Counted from the stretch's first letter, positions 8,738-17,359 are shown. The stretch is DNA of 64,000 nucleotides from Flavobacterium sp. (GCF_028689845.1 NZ_JAQVCH010000007.1:1-64000); one strand, 5' to 3'. Numbers and translations are program-made. The notes: generated by a model not told the origin, from the sequence alone.

Positions 8738-9946
8738 ATGGAGTATAAAAAACTTATAAAAATTTCAATAGTTTTAAATATCATTCTGATGTGTGCGATA
8801 TTATATTTGATTTATAATTTTCATCCAAAGTTAATTCCAAATTTAATATATACAGAATCAGCTGTTGAAATAAAAGAAAGTATATTAAAAAATAAAATTA
8901 CTAAATCTACTATTTTCCATAACGCTGCTAAATTTAAAATATTAGGAAAGCTTCCAGAAACAGATTTATATGCTAGACTACCAAAAGAAGCAAAAAAATT
9001 TGTTAGCGAACCCGTATGGAAACTTTCTAGGAATTCAGCAGGAATTGCTATTCGCTTTTCTTCAAATTCATCTTCAATCAAAATTCGTTGGACTTTAAAA
9101 GATAATGTAGTATATTCCAATATGACTCCGATTGCTTCCAAAGGATTTGACCTATATACTTATTCTAATGAAAAATGGCAATTTGTTGGAGTTGCAAAAC
9201 CTTCTGATAAGATTCAAAACGAATCAATTATAATAGATGGCATGCAAGCAAGTGAAAGAGAATACCTGCTTAATCTTCCTTTATATGATGGTGTACAATC
9301 GTTAGAAATTGGAATTGATTACGACGCTCATATATCTAGTCCTATTCAAAATATAATAGACAACAACAAACCTATCGTTTTTTATGGAACAAGTATTACT
9401 CAAGGAGCTTCTGCTTCAAGACCTGGACTAACTTATGTTGCACTTTTAGGCAGAAATTTAAATAAGGAAATTATTAATTTAGGCTTTAGTGGGAATGGTA
9501 AATTCGATAAAATATTGGCCAACTATTTTATGAGCATAAATCCTTCATTTATTGTTTTGGATTGTACGCCAAATTCTCCTTCAGACACAATAAGAAAAAA
9601 TTTGCCCGATTTAATTGAGTTTGTTCGTTCAAAAAATAAAACTGTTCCTATTTTTTTTGTCGAAAGTATAATTCGTGATTTTTCTTATTTCAAAAAAGAT
9701 GATAAATTAGTATTCGGCACGATGAGTTTTATAAACCAACAAAATAATACTCTTAATGAAATTTATAAAGAGAAATCTATGAAACATAAAAACTTGTATT
9801 ATATCAATAGTGAAAAACTTATTGGAAATGATCATGAAGCAACTATTGATGGCACTCATTTTAATGATTTAGGACATTTTAGAGCCTATGAATTTTTGAA
9901 ATGTGAAATCGATAAAAATTTGAATAAAAAAAGCAAATCTCACTGA
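8738..9946 (+). CDS. SGNH/GDSL hydrolase family protein, membrane-anchored
   Basis: The 402 residues begin with one transmembrane segment (about 8-25, an uncleaved anchor). A beta-rich N-terminal module (about 60-200) comes next, then an SGNH esterase domain from about 210: FYGTSITQG (nucleophile Ser block), LGFSGNG (block II Gly), LDCTPN (block III Asn) and DGTHFNDLG (Asp-His pair). This layout fits carbohydrate-ester esterases with an SGNH_hydro N-terminal domain; the substrate is unknown. The gene seems more AT-rich and more Ile/Lys/Asn-rich than its neighbours and splits the usual macroglobulin-pbpC pair, which hints at insertion. The stop codon lies inside a terminator stem. Confidence 0.82.
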   Translation: MEYKKLIKISIVLNIILMCAILYLIYNFHPKLIPNLIYTESAVEIKESILKNKITKSTIFHNAAKFKILGKLPETDLYARLPKEAKKFVSEPVWKLSRNSAGIAIRFSSNSSSIKIRWTLKDNVVYSNMTPIASKGFDLYTYSNEKWQFVGVAKPSDKIQNESIIIDGMQASEREYLLNLPLYDGVQSLEIGIDYDAHISSPIQNIIDNNKPIVFYGTSITQGASASRPGLTYVALLGRNLNKEIINLGFSGNGKFDKILANYFMSINPSFIVLDCTPNSPSDTIRKNLPDLIEFVRSKNKTVPIFFVESIIRDFSYFKKDDKLVFGTMSFINQQNNTLNEIYKEKSMKHKNLYYINSEKLIGNDHEATIDGTHFNDLGHFRAYEFLKCEIDKNLNKKSKSH

Positions 9947-9963
9947 ACTCAGTGAGATTTGCT
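9924..9963 (-). terminator. Intrinsic terminator of the minus-strand small lipoprotein gene
   Basis: A perfect 15-bp stem (AGCAAATCTCACTGA with its complement, 9932-9946 and 9949-9963) has a 2-nt formal loop. Read on the minus strand it is followed by GCTTTTTTTATTC, so it terminates the gene at 10017-10280. The TGA stop of the plus-strand SGNH gene lies inside the stem. Confidence 0.8.
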
Positions 9964-10016
9964 AAAGGATTTAATTGCAATAAAAAAATCCAAATACGAT
10001 TTTTCAATTCCTCGGA

Positions 10017-10280
10017 CTATTTTTCGACTTCCACCGATTTTTTGTCGTCATTTATTTTAATTTCAGTTTTTTTATCTCCTTTTTTATTTGAAAACTCCAC
10101 ACCATCTTTATCTATGCTGAATGAAGTTCCATCTTCTTTTTTTGGAGCAGCTGCTTCTACTTCAACCTCTTTTTCAATAATGGTTGTTTTTTCTATTACT
10201 TGAGGTTCAACCTTGTTTTCTTTACAAGCCACAAAAGCAGAAATAGTAAATATAGTAAGCATTATTTTTAACGTTCTCAT
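10017..10280 (-). CDS. Small highly charged lipoprotein of unknown function
   Basis: I do not recognise a family. Starting at the ATG at 10280 gives MRTLKIMLTIFTISAFVAC, a clean lipoprotein signal with lipid Cys at about 19; the longer frame upstream adds only a leader without this property. The mature part (about 70 residues) is almost entirely Lys, Glu, Asp and Val: a VEPQVIEKTTIIEKEVEVE segment, an Ala-Pro hinge, then alternating charged strands. Low complexity and no cysteines suggest an extended surface or periplasmic tether. It has its own intrinsic terminator at 9924-9963. Confidence 0.7.
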   Translation of the reverse strand: MRTLKIMLTIFTISAFVACKENKVEPQVIEKTTIIEKEVEVEAAAPKKEDGTSFSIDKDGVEFSNKKGDKKTEIKINDDKKSVEVEK

Positions 10281-10348
10281 CTTATTATTTTTAAGGATTA
10301 TTATTAATTGCAAGATAAGCTTAATAATCGTTCCTCCATTTACATTCT

Positions 10349-10382
10349 AAAAGAAGTATGTTATAGGATTCACACTTCTTTT
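10349..10382. other. Inverted repeat upstream of pbpC
   Basis: AAAAGAAGT and ACTTCTTTT are perfect 9-bp complements separated by 16 bp, in the 216-bp gap between the small lipoprotein (minus) and pbpC (plus). It could be an operator or a weak terminator; there is no long T-run. No other gene is apparent in the gap. Confidence 0.4.
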
Positions 10383-10496
10383 GATCCGAAATTTCAAATA
10401 CATTCTTAAAACAACTACTTTTAAACATGAAAATAAAAACGCAAGATTTCAGTTATCTTAGCAGTATAATTTGAATCGTATTAGAAATAATTTCTG

Positions 10497-12890
10497 ATGA
10501 CGATTTATTACAAAACAGCAAACGTGCTTTCTTCTTTTCAAAAAATAAAAAAAAGGCTTTTTCAACACAAAATCAAATCTATTTTGATTTTGGTATTACT
10601 GATTGGCTATTATTTTTGCTTACCGAGAACACTTTTTAATGAACCCTATTCCACTGTTATTGAAAGCAAAGAGGGGAATTTATTAGGAGCAAAAATTGCT
10701 CGAGATGGTCAATGGCGTTTTCCTGCTTCGGATAGTGTGCCTAAAAAATTCAAAACGTGTATCGTTGCTTTTGAAGACCAGCATTTTTATAACCATCCCG
10801 GATTCAATCCCATTTCAATGTGGAATGCTTTTCGACAAAACCGCAAAGCCAATCGAGTCGTTCGTGGAGGAAGCACCTTGTCACAACAAGTCATTCGGTT
10901 ATCCCGAAAAGGAAAAAGCAGAACTTATTTTGAAAAAATCATTGAAATTGTATTAGCGACGCGTTTGGAATGGCGGTATTCTAAAGCCGAAATCTTAAGT
11001 TTGTATGCCGCTCATGCACCGTTTGGCAGTAATGTAGTGGGCTTAGAAATGGCCTCTTGGCGATATTATGGTTTGCAAACACATCAATTGTCGTGGGCAG
11101 AATCTGCTACTTTAGCGGTTTTGCCTAACGCTCCAAGTTTGATTTATCCTGGAAAAAATCAACAGCGATTACTTGAAAAACGCAATCGGTTATTACTCAA
11201 ATTATATGAAAACAAGTTGTTAGATAAATTGTCTTTTGAAATGGCTTTGCAGGAACCACTTCCGCAAAAACCATTTGAATTACCGCAAATGGCTCCGCAT
11301 TTACTACAAAGAATAGCCAAAAAACAAGAAGGCCAAAAAATTAAAACGACTGTTCATTTTTCTTTACAGGAAAGACTGAACCAGATTGCACAAAATTATT
11401 ATAACCAATACCAACAAAACGAAGTGTATAATCTCGCGATTTTAGTGGTTGATGTAGAAACGAGAAACATTATCGGTTATGTTGGGAATGCACCAACCGA
11501 TAAAAATCATCAAAAAGATGTGGATATTATTTCAGCTCCGCGGAGTTCGGGAAGTATTTTAAAGCCATTACTTTATGCTGGAATGTTAGATGATGGCGAA
11601 TTGCTGCCGAATACTTTAGTGCCCGATATTCCAACGCAAATCTCGGGTTATAGTCCGCAAAATTTTAACTTGACCTATGACGGAGCTGTTCCTGCTAAAA
11701 GAGCCTTGTCACGTTCGTTAAACATTCCGTCGGTGTTGATGTTACAAGATTTTGGGGTTTATCGGTTTTATGAACAGTTGCAACAATATGGTTTTACGAC
11801 CATCAAAAAGCATCCCAATCATTATGGTTTATCGCTCATTTTGGGTGGTGCAGAAACCAATTTGTGGGATTTATGTAAAACCTATGCTGGACTTACTGGA
11901 ACGTTGAATCAGTATCAAAAAACGAATTTTAAATACCGCAAAAACGAATTTTCTGAGTTGAATTATGACCAAGCGAAGCATATAGATTTCGGTAAAACAG
12001 CGTATCAAAAAACAGTAGTGGGAGCAGGCTCCATTTATTTCACGTATGAAGCAATGAGGGAAGTGAACCGCCCAGAAGGTGATGAAGCGTGGCGATTTTA
12101 TGATTCTTCTTTGCCAATTGCATGGAAAACAGGAACAAGTTTTGGAAACCGTGATGCTTGGGCAGTTGGCACGAGTTCGAAATATGTTGTTGGAATTTGG
12201 GTTGGAAATGCCACGGGTGAAGGAAGGCCTTTATTAACGGGCGTCACAAGTGCGGCTCCTATTTTATTTGATGTTTTTAATTTATTGCCGCGAAGTAATT
12301 GGTTTGAAAAACCCTTGAATAATATGTTAGAAACTGAAGTTTGTGCTAAAACTGGTTTTTTAGCGAATGAACATTGTCCGAAACAGAAACAATGGATTCC
12401 AGTTTCGACCAAACAAACAAGTTTATGTCCGTATCATCCGTTAATTCATTTAGATGTTTCACAGCAATTTCGGGTGAATAGCAGTTGTGAAAATGTAGAT
12501 CAAATTGTAATCAAATCATGGTTTGTACTTCCGCCGGTAATGGAATGGTATTACAAGAAAAAGAATTTAGATTATTGGGTTTTACCTCCTTTTCGACAAG
12601 ATTGTTTAGAAAATCAAACCAATTCAATGGATTTTATTTATCCTAAAGCGAATGGTAAAATCTATTTAACCAAAAATTTTGATAGCGAAGTACAACCTGT
12701 CATTTTAAAAGTGGCTCATTCGCAACCCAATTTGAAATTGTATTGGTATGTAAATAATACGTATTTAGGTAAAACAGAGCAGTTTCACGAAATGCCTTTA
12801 AAAGCTACCTCGGGTATTCATTATATCACTGTTGTGGATGAATATGGAAATGAAATTAAACGAAAATTAGAAATAGTAAGAGCGGATTAA
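10497..12890 (+). CDS. pbpC: Penicillin-binding protein 1C
   Basis: This is a bifunctional class A peptidoglycan synthase in the cytoplasmic membrane. One transmembrane helix lies at about 25-42. The glycosyltransferase domain follows with the catalytic Glu in EDQHFYNH (Glu93) and GGSTLSQQ at 124-131. The transpeptidase domain has SxxK at 353-356, an SRSLN (SxN) motif near 400 and KTGTS near 545. A C-terminal biPBP_C domain with several cysteines completes the 797 residues, the usual length. PbpC is the partner of bacterial alpha-2-macroglobulins, one of which is encoded upstream on the same strand. Confidence 0.95.
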   Translation: MTIYYKTANVLSSFQKIKKRLFQHKIKSILILVLLIGYYFCLPRTLFNEPYSTVIESKEGNLLGAKIARDGQWRFPASDSVPKKFKTCIVAFEDQHFYNHPGFNPISMWNAFRQNRKANRVVRGGSTLSQQVIRLSRKGKSRTYFEKIIEIVLATRLEWRYSKAEILSLYAAHAPFGSNVVGLEMASWRYYGLQTHQLSWAESATLAVLPNAPSLIYPGKNQQRLLEKRNRLLLKLYENKLLDKLSFEMALQEPLPQKPFELPQMAPHLLQRIAKKQEGQKIKTTVHFSLQERLNQIAQNYYNQYQQNEVYNLAILVVDVETRNIIGYVGNAPTDKNHQKDVDIISAPRSSGSILKPLLYAGMLDDGELLPNTLVPDIPTQISGYSPQNFNLTYDGAVPAKRALSRSLNIPSVLMLQDFGVYRFYEQLQQYGFTTIKKHPNHYGLSLILGGAETNLWDLCKTYAGLTGTLNQYQKTNFKYRKNEFSELNYDQAKHIDFGKTAYQKTVVGAGSIYFTYEAMREVNRPEGDEAWRFYDSSLPIAWKTGTSFGNRDAWAVGTSSKYVVGIWVGNATGEGRPLLTGVTSAAPILFDVFNLLPRSNWFEKPLNNMLETEVCAKTGFLANEHCPKQKQWIPVSTKQTSLCPYHPLIHLDVSQQFRVNSSCENVDQIVIKSWFVLPPVMEWYYKKKNLDYWVLPPFRQDCLENQTNSMDFIYPKANGKIYLTKNFDSEVQPVILKVAHSQPNLKLYWYVNNTYLGKTEQFHEMPLKATSGIHYITVVDEYGNEIKRKLEIVRAD

Positions 12891-12892
12891 AT

Positions 12893-13849
12893 TTATTGTG
12901 AACTTAAATCCAAAGAAAAAGAATGCATTTGTTGCAAAAAAGTTCCAATAATTTTTCTAGAAAAGCGTTCGTTGGTCATGTAAAATATATTTCCATCGGT
13001 AGAGCTTATTCCTTCGATTTGATGAAAAGGTAATTGGAGTTTGATTTTTCTTTGATTGATATTTTTAAAGTTGAGGTTTTTTAAATCATCAATGAGAATG
13101 ATAAATGGTTTTAGTTTTTTGGTATGACCACAAAGTGCGATACGGTTTGTTTCTTCTACAAAAGTTGCTCCGGTGATTAGACCATTAACTTTTAAATCAA
13201 CGAGGTATTTAGCCGAATAATTGCCTGGTGTTTTTGGTAAACTATAAACGGTAGTTTGATTATTTTTCCATTGTTTTGTAAATAAAATCAATTCATTTTC
13301 CATTGCAATAAAAGCTTCACAATCAAAGTTGGTGGTGTTGCTTTTTTGTTTAGAAAAATCAGTTTGCTCGGGGTAAGTAAAAGTGATTGTTTCAATTTTT
13401 GGAGATTCAAACAAAGTAGTTTTAGCAATTTTATAGATGGTTAAATCAGTCCGATTTCCATGAGCGTTGTTGCCAAAATCGCCTAAATAAAAGTGGGTTT
13501 TATCTTGTGTGATTTCTTCCCAATCCTTGTTTTTAATGCCGTTTAACTTAATGCTTTTTGTGATTGATCCATTTTTAGCTAACTGATAAAGATGTAAATC
13601 GGTATCGTCGTTGTGTGTGTAAAGTTGATTTTCCCACTCTACTAAACCAGAAGTTTCAGTAAGCGAATCACTCAAAACGACAGAAGTAAATTTCTTAATT
13701 TTCAGTTTTTTATAACAACAACTACCATCATTTTCAAGTGCATTGGGGTTGTAATTCTTAGCCAAAACATCGGTGCAACCCGATTGGGCAGAGTTCACAT
13801 TAGAGAAAAAAAGACTAATGAGTAAGAAAATAAACAAATGAAACCGCAT
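12893..13849 (-). CDS. Secreted beta-propeller-like protein with a Cys-Asp calcium-loop motif
   Basis: I do not recognise a characterised homologue. The ATG at 13849 is preferred because it gives a standard signal peptide (MRFHLFIFLLISLFF..., cleavage near VNSAQ). The first mature segment, GCTDVLAKNYNPNALENDGSC, is the short calcium-loop motif common in secreted Bacteroidota proteins. The rest alternates WEEITQ, FYLGDFGNN and DCEAF-type strands, as in SdiA-regulated or esterase-like beta-propellers. It is convergent with pbpC, the stops being 2 bp apart with no terminator between. Confidence 0.72.
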   Translation of the reverse strand: MRFHLFIFLLISLFFSNVNSAQSGCTDVLAKNYNPNALENDGSCCYKKLKIKKFTSVVLSDSLTETSGLVEWENQLYTHNDDTDLHLYQLAKNGSITKSIKLNGIKNKDWEEITQDKTHFYLGDFGNNAHGNRTDLTIYKIAKTTLFESPKIETITFTYPEQTDFSKQKSNTTNFDCEAFIAMENELILFTKQWKNNQTTVYSLPKTPGNYSAKYLVDLKVNGLITGATFVEETNRIALCGHTKKLKPFIILIDDLKNLNFKNINQRKIKLQLPFHQIEGISSTDGNIFYMTNERFSRKIIGTFLQQMHSFSLDLSSQ

Positions 13850-13928
13850 GCTAATTTTAATAGTAATAATCAAAAATAGTTGAATGAAAGTGAAGTTTAT
13901 CCTATTTAGACAATAAATAAAAATAAAC

Positions 13929-13962
13929 CAAAAAAAAAACGCCTACCAAAAAGGCAGACGTT
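13929..13962 (-). terminator. Terminator of rng
   Basis: On the minus strand, 6 bp after the rng stop, a 10-bp stem (two G-U pairs, loop of five T) is followed by about nine T. This is a standard intrinsic terminator. Confidence 0.75.
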
Positions 13963-13967
13963 GATTT

Positions 13968-15512
13968 TTATTCTTTTATTACATTACCTTCTTTATCATT
14001 AAATTGGTATTGTAAAAACGTGTAAGCATCACGAGGTATGATTTTCACCCATTTCTTATGTTCAAAATACCATTTTGAACGTAATGATGGAAAACCTTTG
14101 GTAAGGTATGCGGCCACAAAAGGATGGGCATTAAGCACCAGCTTTTTATGATTTTTTAATCGTTCAACATCTAACGAGATTTTGTCAATCACTTGAATTG
14201 GAGCATCTATTTCTCCAGCTCCGTTATTCGGATCTTCTTCTCTGGTTTTGATATTAACTTCTGGTCTTACGCGTTGACGTGTAATTTGAATAAGTCCAAA
14301 CTTACTTGGCGGTAAGATTTTGTGTTTTGCTTTATCATCGCTCATTTCTTCTCGCAAGAAATCAAAAAGTACTTTTCGATTTTCTGGATTTTGCATATCG
14401 ATAAAATCGACAACTATAATCCCGCCCATATCTCGTAAACGCAATTGTCTGGCTACTTCTGCAGCAGCAATCATGTTGACTTCAAGGGCTGTGTCTTCTT
14501 GGTTTTGAGCTTTATTAGAACGGTTTCCGCTGTTTACATCGATGACGTGAAGAGCTTCAGTATGTTCAATAATTAAATAAGCTCCTTTACTCATAGAAAC
14601 CGTTCGACCAAAAGACGTTTTAATTTGTCTTTCGATATGGTATTTCTCAAAGATAGGCACTTCTTTTGATTGGTAAAGCTTGACAATGTTCACTTTTGAA
14701 GAGTCAATTTCTTCAATAGATTCTTTTGTTTGCTCAAACAACTCTTCATCATCAATATAAATTCCGGTAAAGGAATCATTAAATACATCGCGAAGGATAG
14801 AGGATGCTCTATTCATTTCGCTCAATACTTTTGACGGATGATGAGCCGTTGGTAATTTTTTACACATGGCAGTCCATTTACTGAGTAAATTCTGCATGTC
14901 TTGGTCTAATTCGGCTATTTTTTTGCCTTCGGCTACTGTGCGAACAATAACACCAAATCCTTTCGGTTTGATAGATTGTACAAGTTTCTTTAAACGGTCT
15001 TTTTCTTCTTTAGAATCTATTTTTTGAGAAACAGAAACCCGGTCTGAAAACGGAACCAACACCACATAACGACCAGCAAGCGATAGCTCTGAGCTAATTC
15101 GCGGCCCTTTGGTCGAGATAGGTTCTTTAACGATTTGTACTAAAACAGACTGATTGGCACTTAAAACGTCAGTGATAACGCCATCTTTGTCAATTTCTTT
15201 CTCAAACTGAAAGCTTTTTAGGGAGAAATCTTTTTGTTTACCTGTGCTTACAAGTTTAGTGAACTTCAACATGGAGAGTAAGTTAGGGCCCAAATCGTGG
15301 TAGTGTAAAAAGGCATCTTTTTCAAAGCCTAAATGCACAAACGCCGCGTTGAGTCCCGGAACCGGTTTTCTAATTTTGGCAATAAAAATATCACCAACTT
15401 GAAATCCGCTTTTTTGCTCTTCCTCTTTGTGTAATTCAATTAGTTTTCCATCTTTTAATAAGGCAAAATCTACAGCTTCAGAACCTGACCTGATGATCAA
15501 TTCTTTATTCAC
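13968..15512 (-). CDS. rng: Ribonuclease E/G family endoribonuclease
   Basis: This single-strand-specific endoribonuclease takes part in rRNA maturation and mRNA decay. The 514 residues match RNase G length, with no long RNase E scaffold tail. An N-terminal S1-like RNA-binding domain (about 35-125) contains FVHLGFEKDAFLH. The catalytic core carries IDVNSG near 320 and VVDFIDM near 365, which supply the metal-binding aspartates. The gene follows HU and a tiny ribosome-associated-type gene on the same strand. A structured 200-nt leader precedes it (see 15560-15608). Confidence 0.93.
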   Translation of the reverse strand: MNKELIIRSGSEAVDFALLKDGKLIELHKEEEQKSGFQVGDIFIAKIRKPVPGLNAAFVHLGFEKDAFLHYHDLGPNLLSMLKFTKLVSTGKQKDFSLKSFQFEKEIDKDGVITDVLSANQSVLVQIVKEPISTKGPRISSELSLAGRYVVLVPFSDRVSVSQKIDSKEEKDRLKKLVQSIKPKGFGVIVRTVAEGKKIAELDQDMQNLLSKWTAMCKKLPTAHHPSKVLSEMNRASSILRDVFNDSFTGIYIDDEELFEQTKESIEEIDSSKVNIVKLYQSKEVPIFEKYHIERQIKTSFGRTVSMSKGAYLIIEHTEALHVIDVNSGNRSNKAQNQEDTALEVNMIAAAEVARQLRLRDMGGIIVVDFIDMQNPENRKVLFDFLREEMSDDKAKHKILPPSKFGLIQITRQRVRPEVNIKTREEDPNNGAGEIDAPIQVIDKISLDVERLKNHKKLVLNAHPFVAAYLTKGFPSLRSKWYFEHKKWVKIIPRDAYTFLQYQFNDKEGNVIKE

Positions 15513-15559
15513 GTTGTAAATTTTTATCCAAACATTTTAGTCATCGGCTTTCGTTGTTG

Positions 15560-15608
15560 GTTGTTGGAAAAACCAGCAACTTTCTACGTCAACCCACAAC
15601 CTTAGGTT
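15560..15608 (-). other. Structured leader region of rng
   Basis: In the 206-bp spacer between the small basic gene and rng are a hairpin (GTTGCTGG, loop TTTTT, CCAACAAC; one G-U pair) 48-68 nt before the rng start and, next to it, the 11-bp palindrome AACCTTAGGTT. RNase E genes elsewhere are autoregulated through 5' UTR hairpins; whether that holds here is inference. Confidence 0.4.
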
Positions 15609-15703
15609 AGGATGGATTAAACAATATTTTAAACAGGTAGTATGTACCCGGTGAAACAGTTATTGTTTTTACTGTTTCATTTCAAAGAACTTTTTGTAAA
15701 AGA

Positions 15704-15727
15704 AAAAAGTAGTGTAAACTACTTTTT
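15704..15727 (-). terminator. Terminator overlapping the 3' end of the small basic gene
   Basis: The perfect 10-bp stem AAAAAGTAGT / ACTACTTTTT has loop GTAA (TTAC on the minus strand) followed by T-rich sequence. The TAG stop at 15719-15721 lies inside the hairpin. It separates HU and the small gene from rng transcription. Confidence 0.65.
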
Positions 15728-15811
15728 CTTTTTGTGACGGTTAGCTCTCGCTCGTTTTTTACGTTTGTGCGTCGCTACCTTATGTCTTTTTCTCTTTTTT
15801 CCACTTGGCAT
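15719..15811 (-). CDS. 30-residue basic AURKAIP1/COX24 (mS38)-like protein
   Basis: The ATG at 15811 opens a frame reading MPSGKKRKRHKVATHKRKKR and so on, ending in RHKKKK and TAG: 30 residues, more than half Lys or Arg. The HKxxxHKRKKRxRxxRHKKK pattern is the one annotated in Bacteroidota as an AURKAIP1/COX24 C-terminal domain, which in mitochondria is ribosomal protein mS38. A ribosome- or rRNA-binding role is the natural inference. It lies 30 bp downstream of HU on the same strand, and its stop is embedded in a terminator. It is too short for usual ORF cut-offs. Confidence 0.82.
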   Translation of the reverse strand: MPSGKKRKRHKVATHKRKKRARANRHKKKK

Positions 15812-15841
15812 AGTGTGATCTTTTTGGTATTAATAAATGAG

Positions 15842-16135
15842 TTATACTGCTACTTCAGTGTTGGTTTTCACACCTTCTACAAAAACTTTTGCAGGTTTGA
15901 ATGCCGGAATGTTGTGAGCAGGAATTTTAATTGTTGTGTTTTTTGAAATGTTTCTTCCTGTTTTTTCAGCTCTTGTTTTAATGATAAAGCTTCCAAAACC
16001 TCTTAAATAAACATTGTCACCAGTTTCTAATGAGTTTTTAACTTCTTCCATAAAAGATTCCACTGTTGCTTGAACATCACCTTTTTCAAGTCCTAATTTT
16101 TCTGAAATCTTCGCTACGATATCTGCTTTCGTCAT
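15842..16135 (-). CDS. HU family DNA-binding protein
   Basis: The 97 residues match the histone-like HU/IHF fold: helices at the N-terminus (MTKADIVAKISEKLGLEKGDV), GFGSFIIKTRAEKTGRNI before the DNA-embracing beta arm, and the arm tip IPAHNIPAFKPAK with the conserved intercalating proline region. It bends and compacts DNA in the nucleoid. A strong flavobacterial promoter lies about 43 bp upstream. The small COX24-like gene follows within 30 bp, so both are probably on one mRNA. Confidence 0.95.
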   Translation of the reverse strand: MTKADIVAKISEKLGLEKGDVQATVESFMEEVKNSLETGDNVYLRGFGSFIIKTRAEKTGRNISKNTTIKIPAHNIPAFKPAKVFVEGVKTNTEVAV

Positions 16136-16177
16136 TTTCTTTCGTATTTATTATTTATGTGTAAATTTTTGAGAGTG

Positions 16178-16185
16178 CAAATATA
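16178..16185 (-). promoter_or_regulatory. -7 promoter element of the HU gene
   Basis: The minus-strand TATATTTG matches TAnnTTTG exactly, with a TTG about 20 bp upstream as a -33 candidate. It lies 43 bp before the HU ATG. Confidence 0.7.
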
Positions 16186-16243
16186 CAAATTAAAAAAACA
16201 ATTATTCAAGCATAATTGATTAAAATTTAATCACATAAACTTA

Positions 16244-16251
16244 TACTTTTG
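16244..16251 (+). promoter_or_regulatory. -7 promoter element of mutY
   Basis: TACTTTTG matches TAnnTTTG and ends 17 bp before the mutY ATG, giving a leader of about 12 nt. A TTG lies 25 bp upstream, slightly beyond the usual spacing. Confidence 0.55.
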
Positions 16252-16268
16252 TCAACCAATTTAAAAAC

Positions 16269-17309
16269 ATGACTTTTTCTAACCGGCTTATTTCTTGGTA
16301 TTTAGAAAATAAACGCGATTTACCGTGGCGAAACACTGTAAATCCGTACCCAATTTGGCTTTCTGAAATCATCTTGCAACAAACGCGTGTGGCTCAAGGA
16401 TTGCCTTATTTTAACACTTTTGTAGCTAATTTTCCAACCGTTTTCGACCTCGCAAACGCTTCAGAAGAGCAGGTTTTGAAACTTTGGCAAGGACTTGGTT
16501 ACTATTCTCGTGCTCGAAATTTACATCAAACAGCAAAAATCATCGCATTTGAGCGTAATGGTGAATTTCCAACATCCTATGACGAATTGTTAAAATTAAA
16601 AGGAGTTGGAACTTATACCGCCGCCGCCATCGCTTCTTTTGCTTATCAAGAAGTCGTTCCGGTTGTGGATGGAAATGTGTTTCGGGTTTTGGCACGTTAC
16701 TTTGATGTAAATACCGATATCTCGTCGGCTACAGCCAAAAAAGAATTTACCCTTTTAGCCAAAGAATTAATAGATGCTAAAAAGCCGTCACTTTTTAATC
16801 AAGCGATAATGGAATTCGGAGCGATGCAATGTGTACCCAAAAATCCAGATTGCTCTGTGTGTGTGTTCAAAGACAGTTGTGCAGCTTTACAGAAAAATAA
16901 AGTAAATCAGCTGCCAGTAAAATTAAAAAAGACCAAAGTAACCGAGCGATTTTTAAATTATTTGGTTTTGGAAGACGAACAAGGAAAAACCATCATTCAA
17001 AAAAGAACCGCTAAAGGAATTTGGCATAATTTATACGAATTTCCGTTAATAGAATTAGAAACAGAAGGGTCTAATCTAGAAATTGCGTCGGCTTTAAGGA
17101 ACACTGGAATTGTTTCTGACGAACAGCTTATTTCTATTATTGGTTTTGAAGAAAAAAGTATTCGTCATATTTTATCGCATCAACGCTTATATATTCGGTT
17201 TTGGCATATTCTGATAAAAGGGAATTTAAAGGAAGGATTGTCCAAAAACAGTATCAAAAAGAAGCCTTTCCCAGTAGTGATTTTTAATTTTATCGAAAAG
17301 TATTTTTAA
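16269..17309 (+). CDS. mutY: A/G-specific adenine DNA glycosylase
   Basis: MutY removes adenine paired with 8-oxoguanine. The 346 residues show catalytic Glu33 (SEIILQQTR), a helix-hairpin-helix LKGVGTYTAAAIASFA at about 110-125, Asp134 in VDGNVFRV, a [4Fe-4S] loop with the C-x6-C-x2-C-x5-C spacing (CVPKNPDCSVCVFKDSC) near 190-206, and the C-terminal NUDIX-like domain that reads 8-oxoG. The gene leads the block mutY-ssb-gldE-gldD, an arrangement known from gliding flavobacteria. Confidence 0.96.
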   Translation: MTFSNRLISWYLENKRDLPWRNTVNPYPIWLSEIILQQTRVAQGLPYFNTFVANFPTVFDLANASEEQVLKLWQGLGYYSRARNLHQTAKIIAFERNGEFPTSYDELLKLKGVGTYTAAAIASFAYQEVVPVVDGNVFRVLARYFDVNTDISSATAKKEFTLLAKELIDAKKPSLFNQAIMEFGAMQCVPKNPDCSVCVFKDSCAALQKNKVNQLPVKLKKTKVTERFLNYLVLEDEQGKTIIQKRTAKGIWHNLYEFPLIELETEGSNLEIASALRNTGIVSDEQLISIIGFEEKSIRHILSHQRLYIRFWHILIKGNLKEGLSKNSIKKKPFPVVIFNFIEKYF

Positions 17310-17325
17310 ACTGTTTTAAAATTCG

Positions 17326-17333
17326 TAACTTTG
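17326..17333 (+). promoter_or_regulatory. -7 promoter element of ssb
   Basis: TAACTTTG matches TAnnTTTG, 27 bp before the ssb ATG and just after the mutY stop. ssb therefore has its own promoter. Confidence 0.6.
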
Positions 17334-17359
17334 AAACTATCCAAAAACAACAACTTATT

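Noticed and set aside
15734..15946. 70-residue plus-strand open frame across the HU 3' end
   Set aside because: It is antisense to HU and the small basic gene; Lys/Arg codons reversed give Phe, Leu and Ser.
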